Below are positions 23,126 to 33,657 of a stretch of DNA of 64,000 nt, piece after piece. Source of the stretch: Schizophyllum amplum (taxonomy: Eukaryota; Basidiomycota; Agaricomycetes; Agaricales; Schizophyllaceae); the NCBI GenBank assembly GCA_007026445.1, contig VDMD01000079.1, positions 49,529 to 113,528 on the forward strand. Direction: 5' to 3'. A program made the translations under genes and the position numbers. The notes under the pieces are model-generated. The model saw nothing but the letters and a program-made list of their open reading frames with translations, made no database searches and was not told the DNA's origin. Every line of letters begins with the position of its first letter. Position 1 is the first letter of the stretch.

Positions 23126-23737
23126 ATGGCTGAGTCGCGTCAATTCGGTGACTTGGCTACTCAGCTAGTCATGGAGTCGCGCCGCTCGACGCAGACAGAC
23201 ACGCTTCTAAAATACAACGACTCTCTTGTGAGGTCTATCATCCGAGAGCTACGCGAACTTGAGAAGGCCGCCTTGACGATCGCGGAGAACGAGCCGATGA
23301 CGGCGGAAGGACCTCCTCCCTCGCTCATTATCTACCAGACCGCCATCAATCGCAACAAACGCTGCCTCCTTGCATACCACATGCACCGCACCGACCGTCT
23401 GCGCGACATGTACTGGGCGGCCGGCGGCGCGCTTCCCCATATCCTGTCGAACGCAGACATCCGCGGCAAGCTCTCCCCGCACGAAGTCGACTACCTCAGG
23501 CAATATAACGCCAGCGTGATGGAATTCCGCGGCACGTTCTCGGGCGAGCTCGATATCACGAGTGGCATCGTTAGCCCGCCGAAGGACTTGCACGCCGTCG
23601 TGCGAGTCGTGCGCGACTGCGGGACGATCACGACGGAGCTGGGGAACATCGACTTCAAGCAGGGGCAGCGATTTACAGTTCGGCGAGCGGACATTGAACA
23701 TCTAATAGTGCAGGGGTACCTTGAGGAGGTGTCGTGA
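23126..23737 (+). CDS. PSF1: GINS complex subunit PSF1
   Basis: GINS (Sld5-Psf1-Psf2-Psf3) is part of the CMG replicative helicase. A single exon encodes 203 aa from ATG 23126 (ACCATGG context); an earlier in-frame TTG is not used as start. It begins FGDLATQLVMESRRS, has the NRNKRCLLAYHMHRTDRLR block typical of PSF1, KLSPHEVDYLRQYNASVMEF, and the C-terminal B domain PPKDLHAVVRVVRDCGTI...FTVRRADIEHLIVQGYLEEV. Length equals that of other PSF1 proteins. The MULE-like element lies directly upstream and may occupy part of the promoter. Confidence 0.95.
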   Translation: MAESRQFGDLATQLVMESRRSTQTDTLLKYNDSLVRSIIRELRELEKAALTIAENEPMTAEGPPPSLIIYQTAINRNKRCLLAYHMHRTDRLRDMYWAAGGALPHILSNADIRGKLSPHEVDYLRQYNASVMEFRGTFSGELDITSGIVSPPKDLHAVVRVVRDCGTITTELGNIDFKQGQRFTVRRADIEHLIVQGYLEEVS

Positions 23738-24286
23738 GGTGTGTGCCCCGGGCAGTTTCCAACGTGTTCAACATGCTGATTTGTGTGCAAGTTCGCCGAT
23801 GGAATACAAGCCTCCCGTGTGCGGGATCGATGGCGAGGATGGTCTGTCGGCGGTCGCACGCCCTTACCTTGCGTCATCTACATCCCTCGCAGGGGACTTC
23901 ACTGGGACCTGGCCCCTTCAAGCTGCGCCCAAAGGTCATGACGATAGGCCCCCGTTGCGTTGAAGTTGCTTCGAGTACATTCGCAATGTCTGCCTGGGCG
24001 CTAAAGCCTCGCGCGTTTGTAGCTGCTTCGGATGACAACTTCATGCTCCGTGATATGAGGTCTGGAAGTCTTGGTGGGAAAGATGAAGTGTGGGCGCGCC
24101 GGGGCATACGCGTCAACGGCGATGGACGATTGATCAATGGACTTGCTCTCGATACACGCCGCAGCCTCGAGGTCCACCTCGTGATGGCTGTGTTCTCTTT
24201 GACGGATTCGCTGCCAGCGCGGCGCATATATATGGGTGATTGTCCTGGCTTCCCAGATCCCCCGTCCTTTCGCCATCATCATTAAC
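23738..24286. other. Intergenic
   Basis: 549 bp between PSF1 and the DUF6699 gene. Open frames occur on both strands but none resembles a protein I know; treated as non-coding. Confidence 0.5.
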
Positions 24287-25694
24287 ATGGCCTCATATTC
24301 GGCCACCGATCCGCGGGGGAACCGCTCGAAAACGTCGCTGGTCGACTCGCTCTTCAACCGCTCCAAGTCCTCGTTGCACTCCTCCAAGTCTCATCTACAC
24401 CCTGCCAACGCACAGGCGCACGGCGGTTACTATCGGCGTATCGACCTCAATACGCCCTTCGTTCCGTCGCCTCAAAGGGCACCACCTTATCCCCTCCCTT
24501 CTTTGGAGGAAGGCCAGGTGACTAAGCTCCTCCGTGGGAGTACCGAGCATCGATCGTCGACTATCGTACGCGTCGGCCGCAAGATAACCAAGTTATCAAA
24601 GACTGTGCTTAGTACGTTCCCCTTGCTTTCCACCTCGAGCCTGGGGGCTCAACCGCTGCTTCAGAGAACAGGAATAAATCTCGCGCCGTTGCACATACCG
24701 AGTATCTGAAGAACGAGCATCATCATCGCGTTGCCCGCTATCCATCTCCTTTGCCATTGCGAGAATGGAAGGCGTATGGCTACTACGCCAAGCCTCTTGT
24801 AAATGGCATCTTCGTCGACAATGTTTGTGCGTGCGCTTGCTATCCAGACGCTACGTGTGCTGATGATATTTAACAGCCACGGCAAGGCCTCCACCACCTC
24901 CGGGCATTGATCCTGCCGCAATTTTTGCGAGCCTCGTCGAGCAGGGCGTCCGTCACCCTGAGCGGTGGATACCGGGGCTCGAGCATCCTGCACTTCCACG
25001 ACGACCTCCAGGGTGGGAAACGCCGGATCTCACTCTGCCCCAACCTTTCCCTTTCGAGCTGTCGCTCAACCCGCTCTTTTACGCGCGACCATGCCCTATA
25101 CGCTGGAACATGTCATACCACCGGACGGATATCACATACGCCGAACCATTGGTCCCTGGTGGGGACGAAGATGCGTGGATCCCACTCAACCCCACCGACC
25201 TCGCCCAGCCCGCTACGCACCCGCGCGTTCCCTTCATGCACGTCACCGTCGTCTCGGATGACAATACGTCGCCCGTGTTTCCCTGGCCGTTCTGGGTCAA
25301 GAACCCCCATGGGATCACCGTTCGGGACGTCTTCAACCAAATCGCTGCGAACTTTCAGGCGTTCGTGAGTGCGACCGAGTATTACTCCTGGAGCAGTGAC
25401 TTGCGATTCAGAGTGGACCGCGCTTGCATTATGCGCAATCGCGAGGCGTCGTTGCGCGCTAGGCCGAAGGAAGGCGACGACCACGTCAAGAGGATTGACT
25501 TTCTGTGCGGGAGTGTTATGTTCAGCGGGCTGAAGCCGCATCCCGACGGCGAGGGTTGGGTTTTGTCTGTCAGGCAGAGGACGCCGCGCGAGGTTTATCT
25601 CGACCGGTTGATGGTAGAAGATGACTTGCCGCCTAACATGGCTCTTACCGATAGTCCTGTCCCGTCATTCGTTAACGGCATGCAAGGTCTATAA
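24287..25694 (+). CDS. DUF6699 domain protein
   Basis: Function unknown; DUF6699 proteins are abundant in Agaricomycetes. Three exons: the first (ATG 24287, MASYSATDPRGNRSKTS...) is Ser/basic rich; the second begins after a GTACGT...TTCAG intron and gives NRNKSRAVAHTEYLK...WKAYGYYAKPLVNGIFVDN; the third begins after a GTGCGT...AACAG intron with ARPPPPPGIDPAAIF. The domain occupies the C-terminal half: LPQPFPFELSLNPLFYARP...IRWNMSYHRTDI, then VFPWPFWVKNPHGITVRDVFNQIAANF, the usual W-x-I-x-V...G-x-T-V-x-D-V pattern. Stop is TAA-type at 25692-25694. A cytosolic or nuclear place is assumed because no signal or membrane segment is seen. Confidence 0.82.
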
Positions 25695-26097
25695 TATATC
25701 TGCTGCTTACCAAGTACCCGTTATAGTATCGCAGGAACCAGCTTGAACAGGAACTTGAAGTCGAACTCCGAATAAGGAATTAAGTGATATAATCACGTGA
25801 CACGCCGTCACGCGTGTGGTAGTAGTTCACGAATCACAGTGATCACCTTCACCGTCTACAACTTCAAGCAAGTGCGCGGCACAAGTTTCGGCATGAGGCT
25901 CATGGGACCTGAGGCCTGAAAACGTGAGTCTTGAGTACATATATTTTACTTGAAGAAGAAGATAACGACCGGTAGCACTGGTCGCGTCTAGTAAGTAGTA
26001 GGTGAGCAATGAGCATGTATGTATGCATAGAGTCCTGCCAGTGTACCCCGAAAACAGAGTCCCATATTAACCTAAAATCTTATGATATCAACTCAAA
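25695..26097. other. Intergenic
   Basis: 403 bp between convergent genes. Nothing recognisable. Confidence 0.55.
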
Positions 26098-27372
26098 TTA
26101 GTAGACTATCTTCAATCTGCCATTCTGCGCCAAGCTCGGGAGAAGCGACCGCAGCTCCTCCGCAATGCCCTTCGCCGCGTCGTCCTTCGACCACCCGTCG
26201 AATCGAGCGCCGAACGTGGGGGTACCTCGTACACGCGTCATCAAATCCGCACGCTTGCAGACGCCGACCAGATTGACCGTCAGTAGTCGCAGCATCCGCA
26301 GGTCATCAAGGATATCTGACAGCGTGTGCCAGTTGCCCATCATCCCGAGGTCGCGCGGTTCGAAGATATGTGGGAGCCAAACCTCGACTTCTTCCACTTG
26401 AGCGGATACTCCCGTCAGCGTGGGCGCAAGCATGCGCTCTGGGAGGCCGTAGAGGTGGACACAGTGTAGATCGCGGTGTCGGGATAAATTGAGCTCGTTG
26501 GAGAGGTCTAGGGTGCGATTCACTGTTCAACGTTTGGCGTCGGGTGCGACAGAAGTACTGCTCACCGAATTCTCCAGCAATCATCAAGGTGTCGCGGAAT
26601 TCGAACGTCTCCAGGTTGGGCACCGCATCAAGGAGTCGCTGCACCGCACTGAGGTCCTTGCTCATGTTGTCGGCGAACATGGTGAGGCCGATGGAATCGA
26701 CACCGACAACGAGCGCACATTAGGCGTCACAATACGCGATGCTATCGCGTCCATGAAGGGAATGGGGACGTGTTCCAGTACCAATACCTCCAACGATGGA
26801 ACTCCGTCCCGTGGTCCTTCACGCCCTATAGCCGCCTGTCGCGCGCGAGGCATATCCAGCTTCAGTTTTCGCAACGCCGGATGCGCGCACACAAAGTCAA
26901 CGAAGTCGTCCACGGACGGATATCCCGGCAGGCACAACTCGAGCACGGTCACGCACGCGAACGCGCCTGTGCGTGCCGCAGCCGCGCGCGGCGTCCAGTT
27001 CGCGTAGAGCACCGTGAGGTGTTCGAGGTGCGTGAACGCGGCCGGAGTGCACGCGCAGCTCAGCAGCTTGTCGAGCAGGGGCTCGCGTCCATGGGTCTCG
27101 TTCTGCTGCACGTGTAAGGCGCGCGTTCGACCATGACCAAGAGTGCTGGCGGGGGCGGCCAGCAGCGCGAGGAAGCCGTCGACGTTATCTGGCGTCAGAT
27201 GCAGCGCGTGGAAGGTATGGAAACGTGCACGGGATAGCCATGCACGGCAGACAAGGGCGGCGGATAGGAGTGTTCTCGTCTCTCCCTCCAGGCTGTCGAT
27301 GATGAGGTCTGTCAGCTCGGCAGGCAATGGCGATATAGGGGTGGTCGCTGGAGGTGTTGATGCGTGCTTCAT
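26098..27372 (-). CDS. F-box/LRR-like protein, possible frameshift
   Basis: Likely SCF substrate adaptor of the large Agaricomycete F-box family. ATG 27370-27372 begins a short Pro-rich lead, then the F-box: ISPLPAELTDLIIDSLEGETRTLLSAALVCRAWLSRARFHTFHAL. Leucine-rich strands follow (FTHLEHLTVLYANW; SLEVLVLEHVPIPFMD; NLETFEFRDTLMIAG). The last exon begins after intron GTGAGC...ACAG and reads NRTLDLSNELNLSRH to RLKIVY. Near 26690 the frame changes: the upstream frame (VTPNVRSLSV) and the downstream frame (DSIGLTMFADNMSKDL) are offset, as if two bases (a repeated GT) had been gained. Alternatively a 65-bp intron from GTGTCG to GTGCAG removes this stretch and restores frame. Both readings are open. 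Confidence 0.7.
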
Positions 27373-28097
27373 CGTACAGTCGTCGCTGGCGCAGGCGGGA
27401 GCTTGATTAGTGTGAGCGTACGAGGAATATTATAAGGAATCGGTCCAGTTAAAGTGTCCTTGGGAATGCGCCATGAGTGTAGGAGAGAAGGAGGTGCGCA
27501 TAGGAGATTAGGTCTGAGACCGTAGGGAAAGGTTCCGCTAAAGGGGCATGTGTGGGGGCGTGTCCAATGTGCATTCGCAACCGCTCGCGTATCGCTGTCA
27601 CCCTACATATACACGCCCCGCCCACGAGCAACAGAAACAGTGTACGAGGCAAGCTCCGAGCGACGTCCTCTAAACGCCCTCACTGGGCAGGACGCACCCC
27701 ATCTCACGACACATACATGGAAATGAGTGTATTGAGGACCTCGTCAAACCCAACCCGGCGAGTATGCAACTACGTAAGTAAGCAACATGTACTGAGTCTG
27801 CAGGAACAGATGTGAGGGGGAATAGTGATACATAGATACCTACCAAGGGAGCCCGGCTAGATGAAGCAAGAAGCAAAATATCTCGAAGAAGTCCGCCATG
27901 AAGAAAGGTCGAGTAGATCTCGGGCATATGGGTGGAAATCAGGAAAGAAACGAACATCTCTGATGAAGCGAAGCGACCGGCGCGAATACGCCCTCCGTGC
28001 GCGTGCGCCATCCTTCTTTGATTCGCGGCCTTCCTCTCGGGCAATGTACCCTCAGGTGAGCCATCGTTATTCATCACTCATCGTAATCGTGCCGCAC
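27373..28097. other. Intergenic
   Basis: 725 bp between two minus-strand genes, including the F-box promoter. An open minus-strand frame at 27670-28077 resembles nothing known and is not called. Confidence 0.5.
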
Positions 28098-29766
28098 TTA
28101 GGCGGCCACCGCGCGAGGCTGCATTGAGCTGCGCCGCGTCTTCTTCGCGGCGGCCGCCTTGGCAGCCGCCGCCTCTGCCTCCTGCTTTGCGGCCCGGAGC
28201 GCTGCGCTCTTGTTCGTGCGTGGCGCGATCGACGGCGCGGAGATGCTGCTCGGGCGGGGCTTGAGCTTGGGAGGCGGCGGCGGGCCGGTGCTCTTCGTCT
28301 CTGTGCTGGCCGTTCTGCCCGAGTCCGTCCTACTGGCAGTGGGGCGCGAGGACAAGGAGGTAGAGCGCGAGAGCATCGGCGGCCTCGAGGCAGCCGCCGA
28401 AGGAGGGCGTGACCCTTGAGCAGAGGGCGGGCGCAATGACGCTTGCGAGCTGCTGCGCGAGGGAGCGCGGGATGTGTTCGAAGGCGCCCGGACTGGGGAA
28501 CGTAGGTCAGCACCGTGCTTTGGTGACCTGAGCCATGCCACTCACATTGGAATGAGGAAGGCGGCGCCGCATCCTTCTGAGCCCGCAGCATCGCGCTGCG
28601 GTTGGTGCGCGGGGCAACCACAGGCGTCTGCGTGCTCATCACATTGATTGTCTCCCTGCGCTTGTGCCCCGGTACACCATCGAAGGAATTGCTTCGGGGA
28701 GTGTCTGCGGACACACGACGTGTAACCGTCTTCTCTCTCTCCGGGAGCTTGATGCCGAGTCGCAACGCAGCCGCCTTTGTCATGCGAGGAGCTACCACCG
28801 GAGCCGCCGTGCTAGCTACGTGGATGGTGGTGCTGCGCTTGTGCCCAGGGACATCCATGAAGTTCTTGATCTGCTGCTCTTTCGTAGGCGCGGCGCGCGG
28901 GCGGGTGTCGATCTTGTCGACAGCGATACCCGCACGCAGAGCAGCAGCGCGAGACATACGCGGTACGATATCCGGCTTGTCATGAGTGGCGGGGAGACCG
29001 CGGGCGCGGAACTGCTTGGTGCCGCTCGACACGCTCGTGCGGCGGCTCCCATCTGCATGGCTGGAAGGTGCGTATCCCTCGTCTGACGTCTGGTTTCTCA
29101 ACGCCCGCAGCGTGGCCGAGTTGATGGACCGCAGGGACCCATATCCGTCGTCCGGCAGCTCCGAGGTCGGGAAGGGGGGAGATGAGGCAAACAGAGATGC
29201 TATCTGCACCTCCGCAGTCTCTGCATCGGGTGAGCCCATGATTCCGTTCTGCTCCAGGGACCGGCCAAAGAGGGCGCGCAGCGAGTTGGGGCTCTCCTGG
29301 CGCGCGAGTTCGGGGTCGCGCGGGCCCATCAGCGTATTCCACACTTCGACGGCGCGCCGGCGCTCGAGGACATACACCCAAACGGGCCCTCTACACAAAC
29401 GTCAGCATGCTCTCCCCGCTCTCAGTGGTCTGCCACTCACTCGCCCAGGGAGTCCGCATCTTCTCCGAAGAGTTCGTACAAAGTGTCCGGGTCCGTCTCG
29501 ACATCGAATTCCATTTGCCTTTCTTTGACAATCTATTGAAGGGGGAGGGGTCAACAAGGTGTTGGTTATCAGCGCTAGCCACACACCTCGAACTTGGCCT
29601 CCTGAATGCGCGGTTCGATGTCGAAGCGGTGTTCGAGCGCATGGTTTTTGATGATGGCGACCGTGCGGGTCGGGTAGTTGGAATTCGCGCCCGGCGGCGA
29701 GAGTGGCTCCGTAGTTGAAGTCACGTCGGAACGAGCGTTGGGGGACAGGGGCGGTGGGGACGACAT
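28098..29766 (-). CDS. Nucleoside diphosphate kinase-like protein with repeat-rich C-terminal tail, catalytic His lost
   Basis: ATG 29764-29766. After a Pro/Ser-rich lead the N-terminal 170 residues follow the NDPK fold: RTVAIIKNHALEHRFDIEPRI (kinase Lys kept), QEAKFE|IVKERQMEFD, LYELFGEDADSLGE, GPVWVYVLERRRAVEVWNTLMGPRDP, SLRALFGRSLEQNGIMGSPD and AEVQIASLF. In active NDPKs the phosphorylated His lies in NxxHGSD; here that position is Met (codon 29237-29239), so phosphotransfer should be impossible. The long tail is Ser/Arg/Pro-rich and carries four copies of a P-R-(M/T)-x-(K/R)-(A/S)-A-(A/M)-L-R unit, two preceded by VPGHKR. Introns join at FE|IVKER, GE|GPVW and SSFQF|RAPS. Stop TAA 28098-28100. 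Role unknown; a binding or regulatory function is inferred. Confidence 0.78.
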
Positions 29767-30505
29767 GGTATGAACAAGAGATGGCGCAGCACTGACAGCG
29801 ATAGGAAGGCGGTTTGGCTAGCGCACGAAACGGCTGAAAGCAGGATAGTTGAAGGGGAAGTAGTTTGTGAAGGGGGAAGCAGGTGAGTTGGAGAGCGCAG
29901 GAGGGTCCTCCTTAAGGTGAGACGGTCTTGGCTTCGACTACTCGACTCTGCGCAGTCACTGGAATCTGGCCGGGAAACTCGTGGCGCGCGCGTCAGCGCT
30001 TGCACTGGGGAAGGTGAATGAAAGTCGGAAGAAAGAAATGATAGTTGTGTGTTCCGTTTCCGGACACCATGACAACAAACTTGATGTTCGGGGATATCTG
30101 GAGAAGCGGCCCGTTGAAGCTACTCTGCTGTGACTCAACAGTGACCTGCCATGACCTGAAGTCTAACTTTCTGCCATGCTCTGCGCGTAGCATCCTAGAC
30201 TCGATGATGCCTAGAATACAGTGTACACACGAGAGCCCATGCCGAAGTGGTCAACGTTTCCTTATCGGCACGTATCACACGCTCCGATATCAAGCTATGA
30301 CCCGCCACAGCCCGTCACAAACAAAGCAGGAAGCTGGTCATAAACTGAATAGAAGCCCGCATGCGAGCTCAAAGCATTGTTCACAAAGGCATCAGCTCAC
30401 GGTCCCAAACATTCATGTCTACTTCATATAAGGAGCGCCCAGAACAGGTGAATGCCCCCAACTATACTCGCGATTACCTGCACTGCGCAACCTCCTCGAA
30501 CCACT
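29767..30505. other. Intergenic between divergent genes
   Basis: 739 bp between start codons of the NDPK-like gene (minus) and the unknown basic protein (plus). No other feature seen. Confidence 0.55.
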
Positions 30506-31392
30506 ATGACTTCGACTGGAATCATCCTTAGGCTGCCTGCGTGCCCATCGGTCACTCCTACTATATCACACTCTCCTACGCCCAGCGAAGGGCCCGAAAC
30601 CCCTGCAGCTGCAGTCGAAGCCCCGACTGCGACAGCTACACCCGCTGTGCGCCGCCGCAGCGCACGCATATCAGCAGGCGACGAGCTGAGGCGGATCAAG
30701 GAAGAGCAAGGAAGCCTAGAGAAGGAGGCCGAGTCGCTGGTCGCGGGCTCCTCAGGAGGCAAGCGCAAACGCTACAACGAGAACGAGAGCAAGACGAGCA
30801 AGAAGTGGACCAAGCGCAGGAGGATCCGAAGGCTGTCCCTGCGAAGACGCAGACCCGTGGAGCAGCGACGACTGTAGGTGCTCGCGCGCAGACGCAGGGA
30901 GCGCAGCCGAAGCGCAAGCGCGATGGGGACGAGGAGGACGAGGCTGCTGCGGAGGGTGAGACTCGTCCTCGTCCAGCGAAGAAGGCGCGTCCTGCAGGGA
31001 AACAACCGCGCGCTACAGCGCCGGGGCGCAGGTCCAAAGCAGCCCAGCCCACGACGGAGGTAGCCACCTCTCCGTGTCGCGACCTCCAAGCGCGACCCAC
31101 CCATCTAGCTCTCAGTCCGTCAGAGCGCGACGCTAGAGAAATCCTCTGGCGGGACGTATACGTCTGTGCCCATCTCCCCAAGTTGGCCCACGTCGACGAG
31201 TCGGAGTACTGGAGCGATAGGTATGCAGTATTGTGCGAGAGCGTAGCGCTTGCGGCGGAATGGCGCGATCGGGAGGCTTGGGGATCCCAGTCGTCGGGTG
31301 GTGGCTGCTCGTCAATGGCAGACGGCGGCTCGTCGATGGCCGATGGCGGCTCGTCGATGGACACCAGCATGCAGCCCATTGCGGTGCACTAG
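30506..31392 (+). CDS. Unknown basic, low-complexity, probably nuclear protein
   Basis: Not recognised. The first part (MTSTGIILRLPACPS..., ATG 30506) contains VRRRSARISAGDELRRIKEEQGSLEKEAESL, a basic patch plus short coiled-coil. The second part is in another frame: EDPKAVPAKTQTRG, then PKRKRDGDEEDE and RPAKKARPAGKQPRA, which look like nuclear localisation signals, and a better ordered end (SERDAREILWRDVYVCAHLPKLAHVDESEYWSDRYAVL). An 80-bp intron with a weak GTCGCG donor after EAESL and a CGCAG acceptor would join them; otherwise a one-base shift is needed near 30810. The C-terminus has tandem SSMADGG units. Stop TAG 31390-31392. Confidence 0.55.
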
Positions 31393-32323
31393 AATGCCGA
31401 GAACGAGCTGTGAACTTGCAGAACGACCTGGGTAGCTCATGATTCTTCTAATTCGGCGCCTTGCATCTTTCGTATGAGCGTCTTACATTTTATTCCTTCA
31501 GATCATTACTTGCCTACAACCACTTATAATCAGCTTCGGTTGCTTGCACCGATTCATACATTAGCACATCTCACCTTCAAACGGAATACATTGCACTTGT
31601 CTCGCAGAATGAACTGTCCCTCGTCTTGTGAAATAGATCGCACCTCGTCTTGCGCTCGCGCGGAAGGTCAGGACCTAGGCAGATGCCAGCGCGGCGACCG
31701 CCAGTCTAGTGGCGAGACTCGGGTGGAGGGAAGTGGCGTACGATTCAGATGAGCGACTCAGAGGGTCTTCAGTTCAAGCCAGAAGAGCTACTTACGGGCT
31801 GCAGCCCACGCGCTACAAGGAGGCTGCCAGAGTCCGCATGAACGGGAGGCGCCCTTCTGGGGACCTGAGCTCTGAATGCCAGAAGCTGCCTGCGTGGCAG
31901 GCGGAGAAGCTCGACGGCGTGAGCAAAATGTGTGGAGCATTGAGAGCAGTGTCGCAGTGTGCGAAGGGCAGATTATAGTGGGTTAGTCCGTTGAGATGAG
32001 ATCCTGACGAGGGTGACTGTTTGTATATGTGATGGTGTGGGGTATCGGCATGGCGGCCGGGAGACTTAGACAGTTCAACAGTTCGAGCACCTCGTTCCAC
32101 GTCGTCCGTCCTATGCCATCGAGAGCCACCATCAGAAGATGGTCGAGAGCAGTACAGTCAGATGATGACAGGCCGGGAAGAGGAGGGGATCGGTGAACAG
32201 CATGCGGCGGCAACTGAACTGTTTCCGGAGATTGATTTCAAAACGAAGCAGCGCTCGCACCTTCTCCGCGACCGCCATCTCCTCCCCCACTCCCTCCTCT
32301 CTTCTCCACGCCCCCTGCTCGAC
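31393..32323. other. Intergenic
   Basis: 931 bp with no supported gene; short open frames lack splice or family support. Confidence 0.5.
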
Positions 32324-33657
32324 ATGTCGATCGAGGATGCGCTACCCCCGTCGTTGAATCTCCCACCGCACCTGAGCGCGCACAAGTACTTTATGGTCTG
32401 CACCATGACGGTCGCGGCGTGGGATACCCTCGTCCTCGCCCCCCGGACCTGGAAGCTTATGCGCACGGAGGGCTGGCCCACTCTTAAGGCCCTGTTCTAC
32501 TTCATCCGCGTCTTCATGCCTCTCGAATTCACGATCGTTGGTGTGTACGGGCTATGGGGTGGGTGTACGACGGCTAATCTCCCTCCCCCCTTTGCCAGCT
32601 GTCGCGTTCTTTGACACGAAGTGGTCGCAGGAGGTGCGCTTACTCATGACTGCTGCCGTGTACATGCTAACTCCCCCTCAGACCTGCCAGCAGTTCTACC
32701 TATTCGAACCGATCTGCACGGCCTTCTTGATCGCTGCGTCTTCAGGTGCGCCACTAGTCAGGCGTGAACAGACAGACGACTGATATCACTTCAGCGGCCC
32801 ATGCGATACGCGTATACGGTATCTTCGATAAGAGCTGGACAATCCTCTATGGAATGGGTGCTCTGCTAGGGCTTCAAATTGTCGTCACTGCCATTGCCTG
32901 TGGCTTTTGGCGCTCTGTGCCCTTAGAGGAGGGCCAGGGATGCATTGCGGGCCCCAAGCACAATTGGGTCGGCATATACTGGGTCGCACCGACGCTCCTT
33001 TACGCCTGCAGCGTGCGTTGCCTTGTCAACTTCCTCCCCCTTCTGCTGACGTTTCCACAGTTCGGACTTGTTCTCACACGGTCCCTCAACTCGCTCAAAC
33101 TCAAGCCCATGACCCTCTGGAAACTGATGCTGCGCGACGGACTCAACCTCTTTGGCGCGGTCTTCCTCGTCAACCTCACGAACATGCTCTTCTGGTTCAT
33201 CACGCCCACGGGCGAGAACGACTCCATAAAGACGATGGTCAGCAGCATGGCCGCCGTGCTTACCTCCACCATGACCCTCCGCATCATCCTCTCTGTGCGT
33301 GGGCCGCTGGCGCACGGCGGCAGCTTCGCGCTCTCCGGGAGCACGGCAACGTCGACGAGCCGGACGACGCACGTCATCAGCACGCGCTCCGGCGGCGTCG
33401 TGTCGGGCCTCGGTGCTGGCGCTTCGCACCCAGCGCACACGTACACTTTGGACGACATGCGGTCGGGGAAGCCGGATGAATGGGCGGTGGAAGATCTCAA
33501 GAGCCGCGAGCTCAGCGCGTCGCGCGACGGGAAGGACGACGCGCTGGTGTACCCGGACATCGCTGCAAGCCCGGGAGTTTCGCCAGAGCCCAACAACCTA
33601 GGTGTGAAGATTACGGTGGACCGCGAGGCGCGGTATGAGAACGGTGACTGGAAGTGA
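32324..33657 (+). CDS. Seven-helix membrane protein, DUF6533-like
   Basis: DUF6533 proteins are basidiomycete-specific integral membrane proteins of unknown role, with GPCR-like topology. ATG 32324 (MSIEDALPPSLNLPPHLSAHKY) is chosen over an open upstream frame because it lies just before the first helix. Helices seen in order: FMVCTMTVAAWDTLVLAP; LFYFIRVFMPLEFTIVG; FLIAASSAAHAIRVYGI; ILYGMGALLGLQIVVTAIA; VGIYWVAPTLLYACS; LFGAVFLVNLTNMLFWFI; MAAVLTSTMTLRIILSV. Three or so short introns near 32540, 32636, 32745 and 33010 join in frame. The cytosolic tail of about 120 residues is Ser/Thr/Gly-rich and acidic. Stop TGA 33655-33657. Confidence 0.8.

Noticed and set aside
23734..24387. Open frames on both strands between PSF1 and the DUF6699 gene
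   Set aside because: Neither looks like a protein and the minus frame runs into the next gene's first exon.
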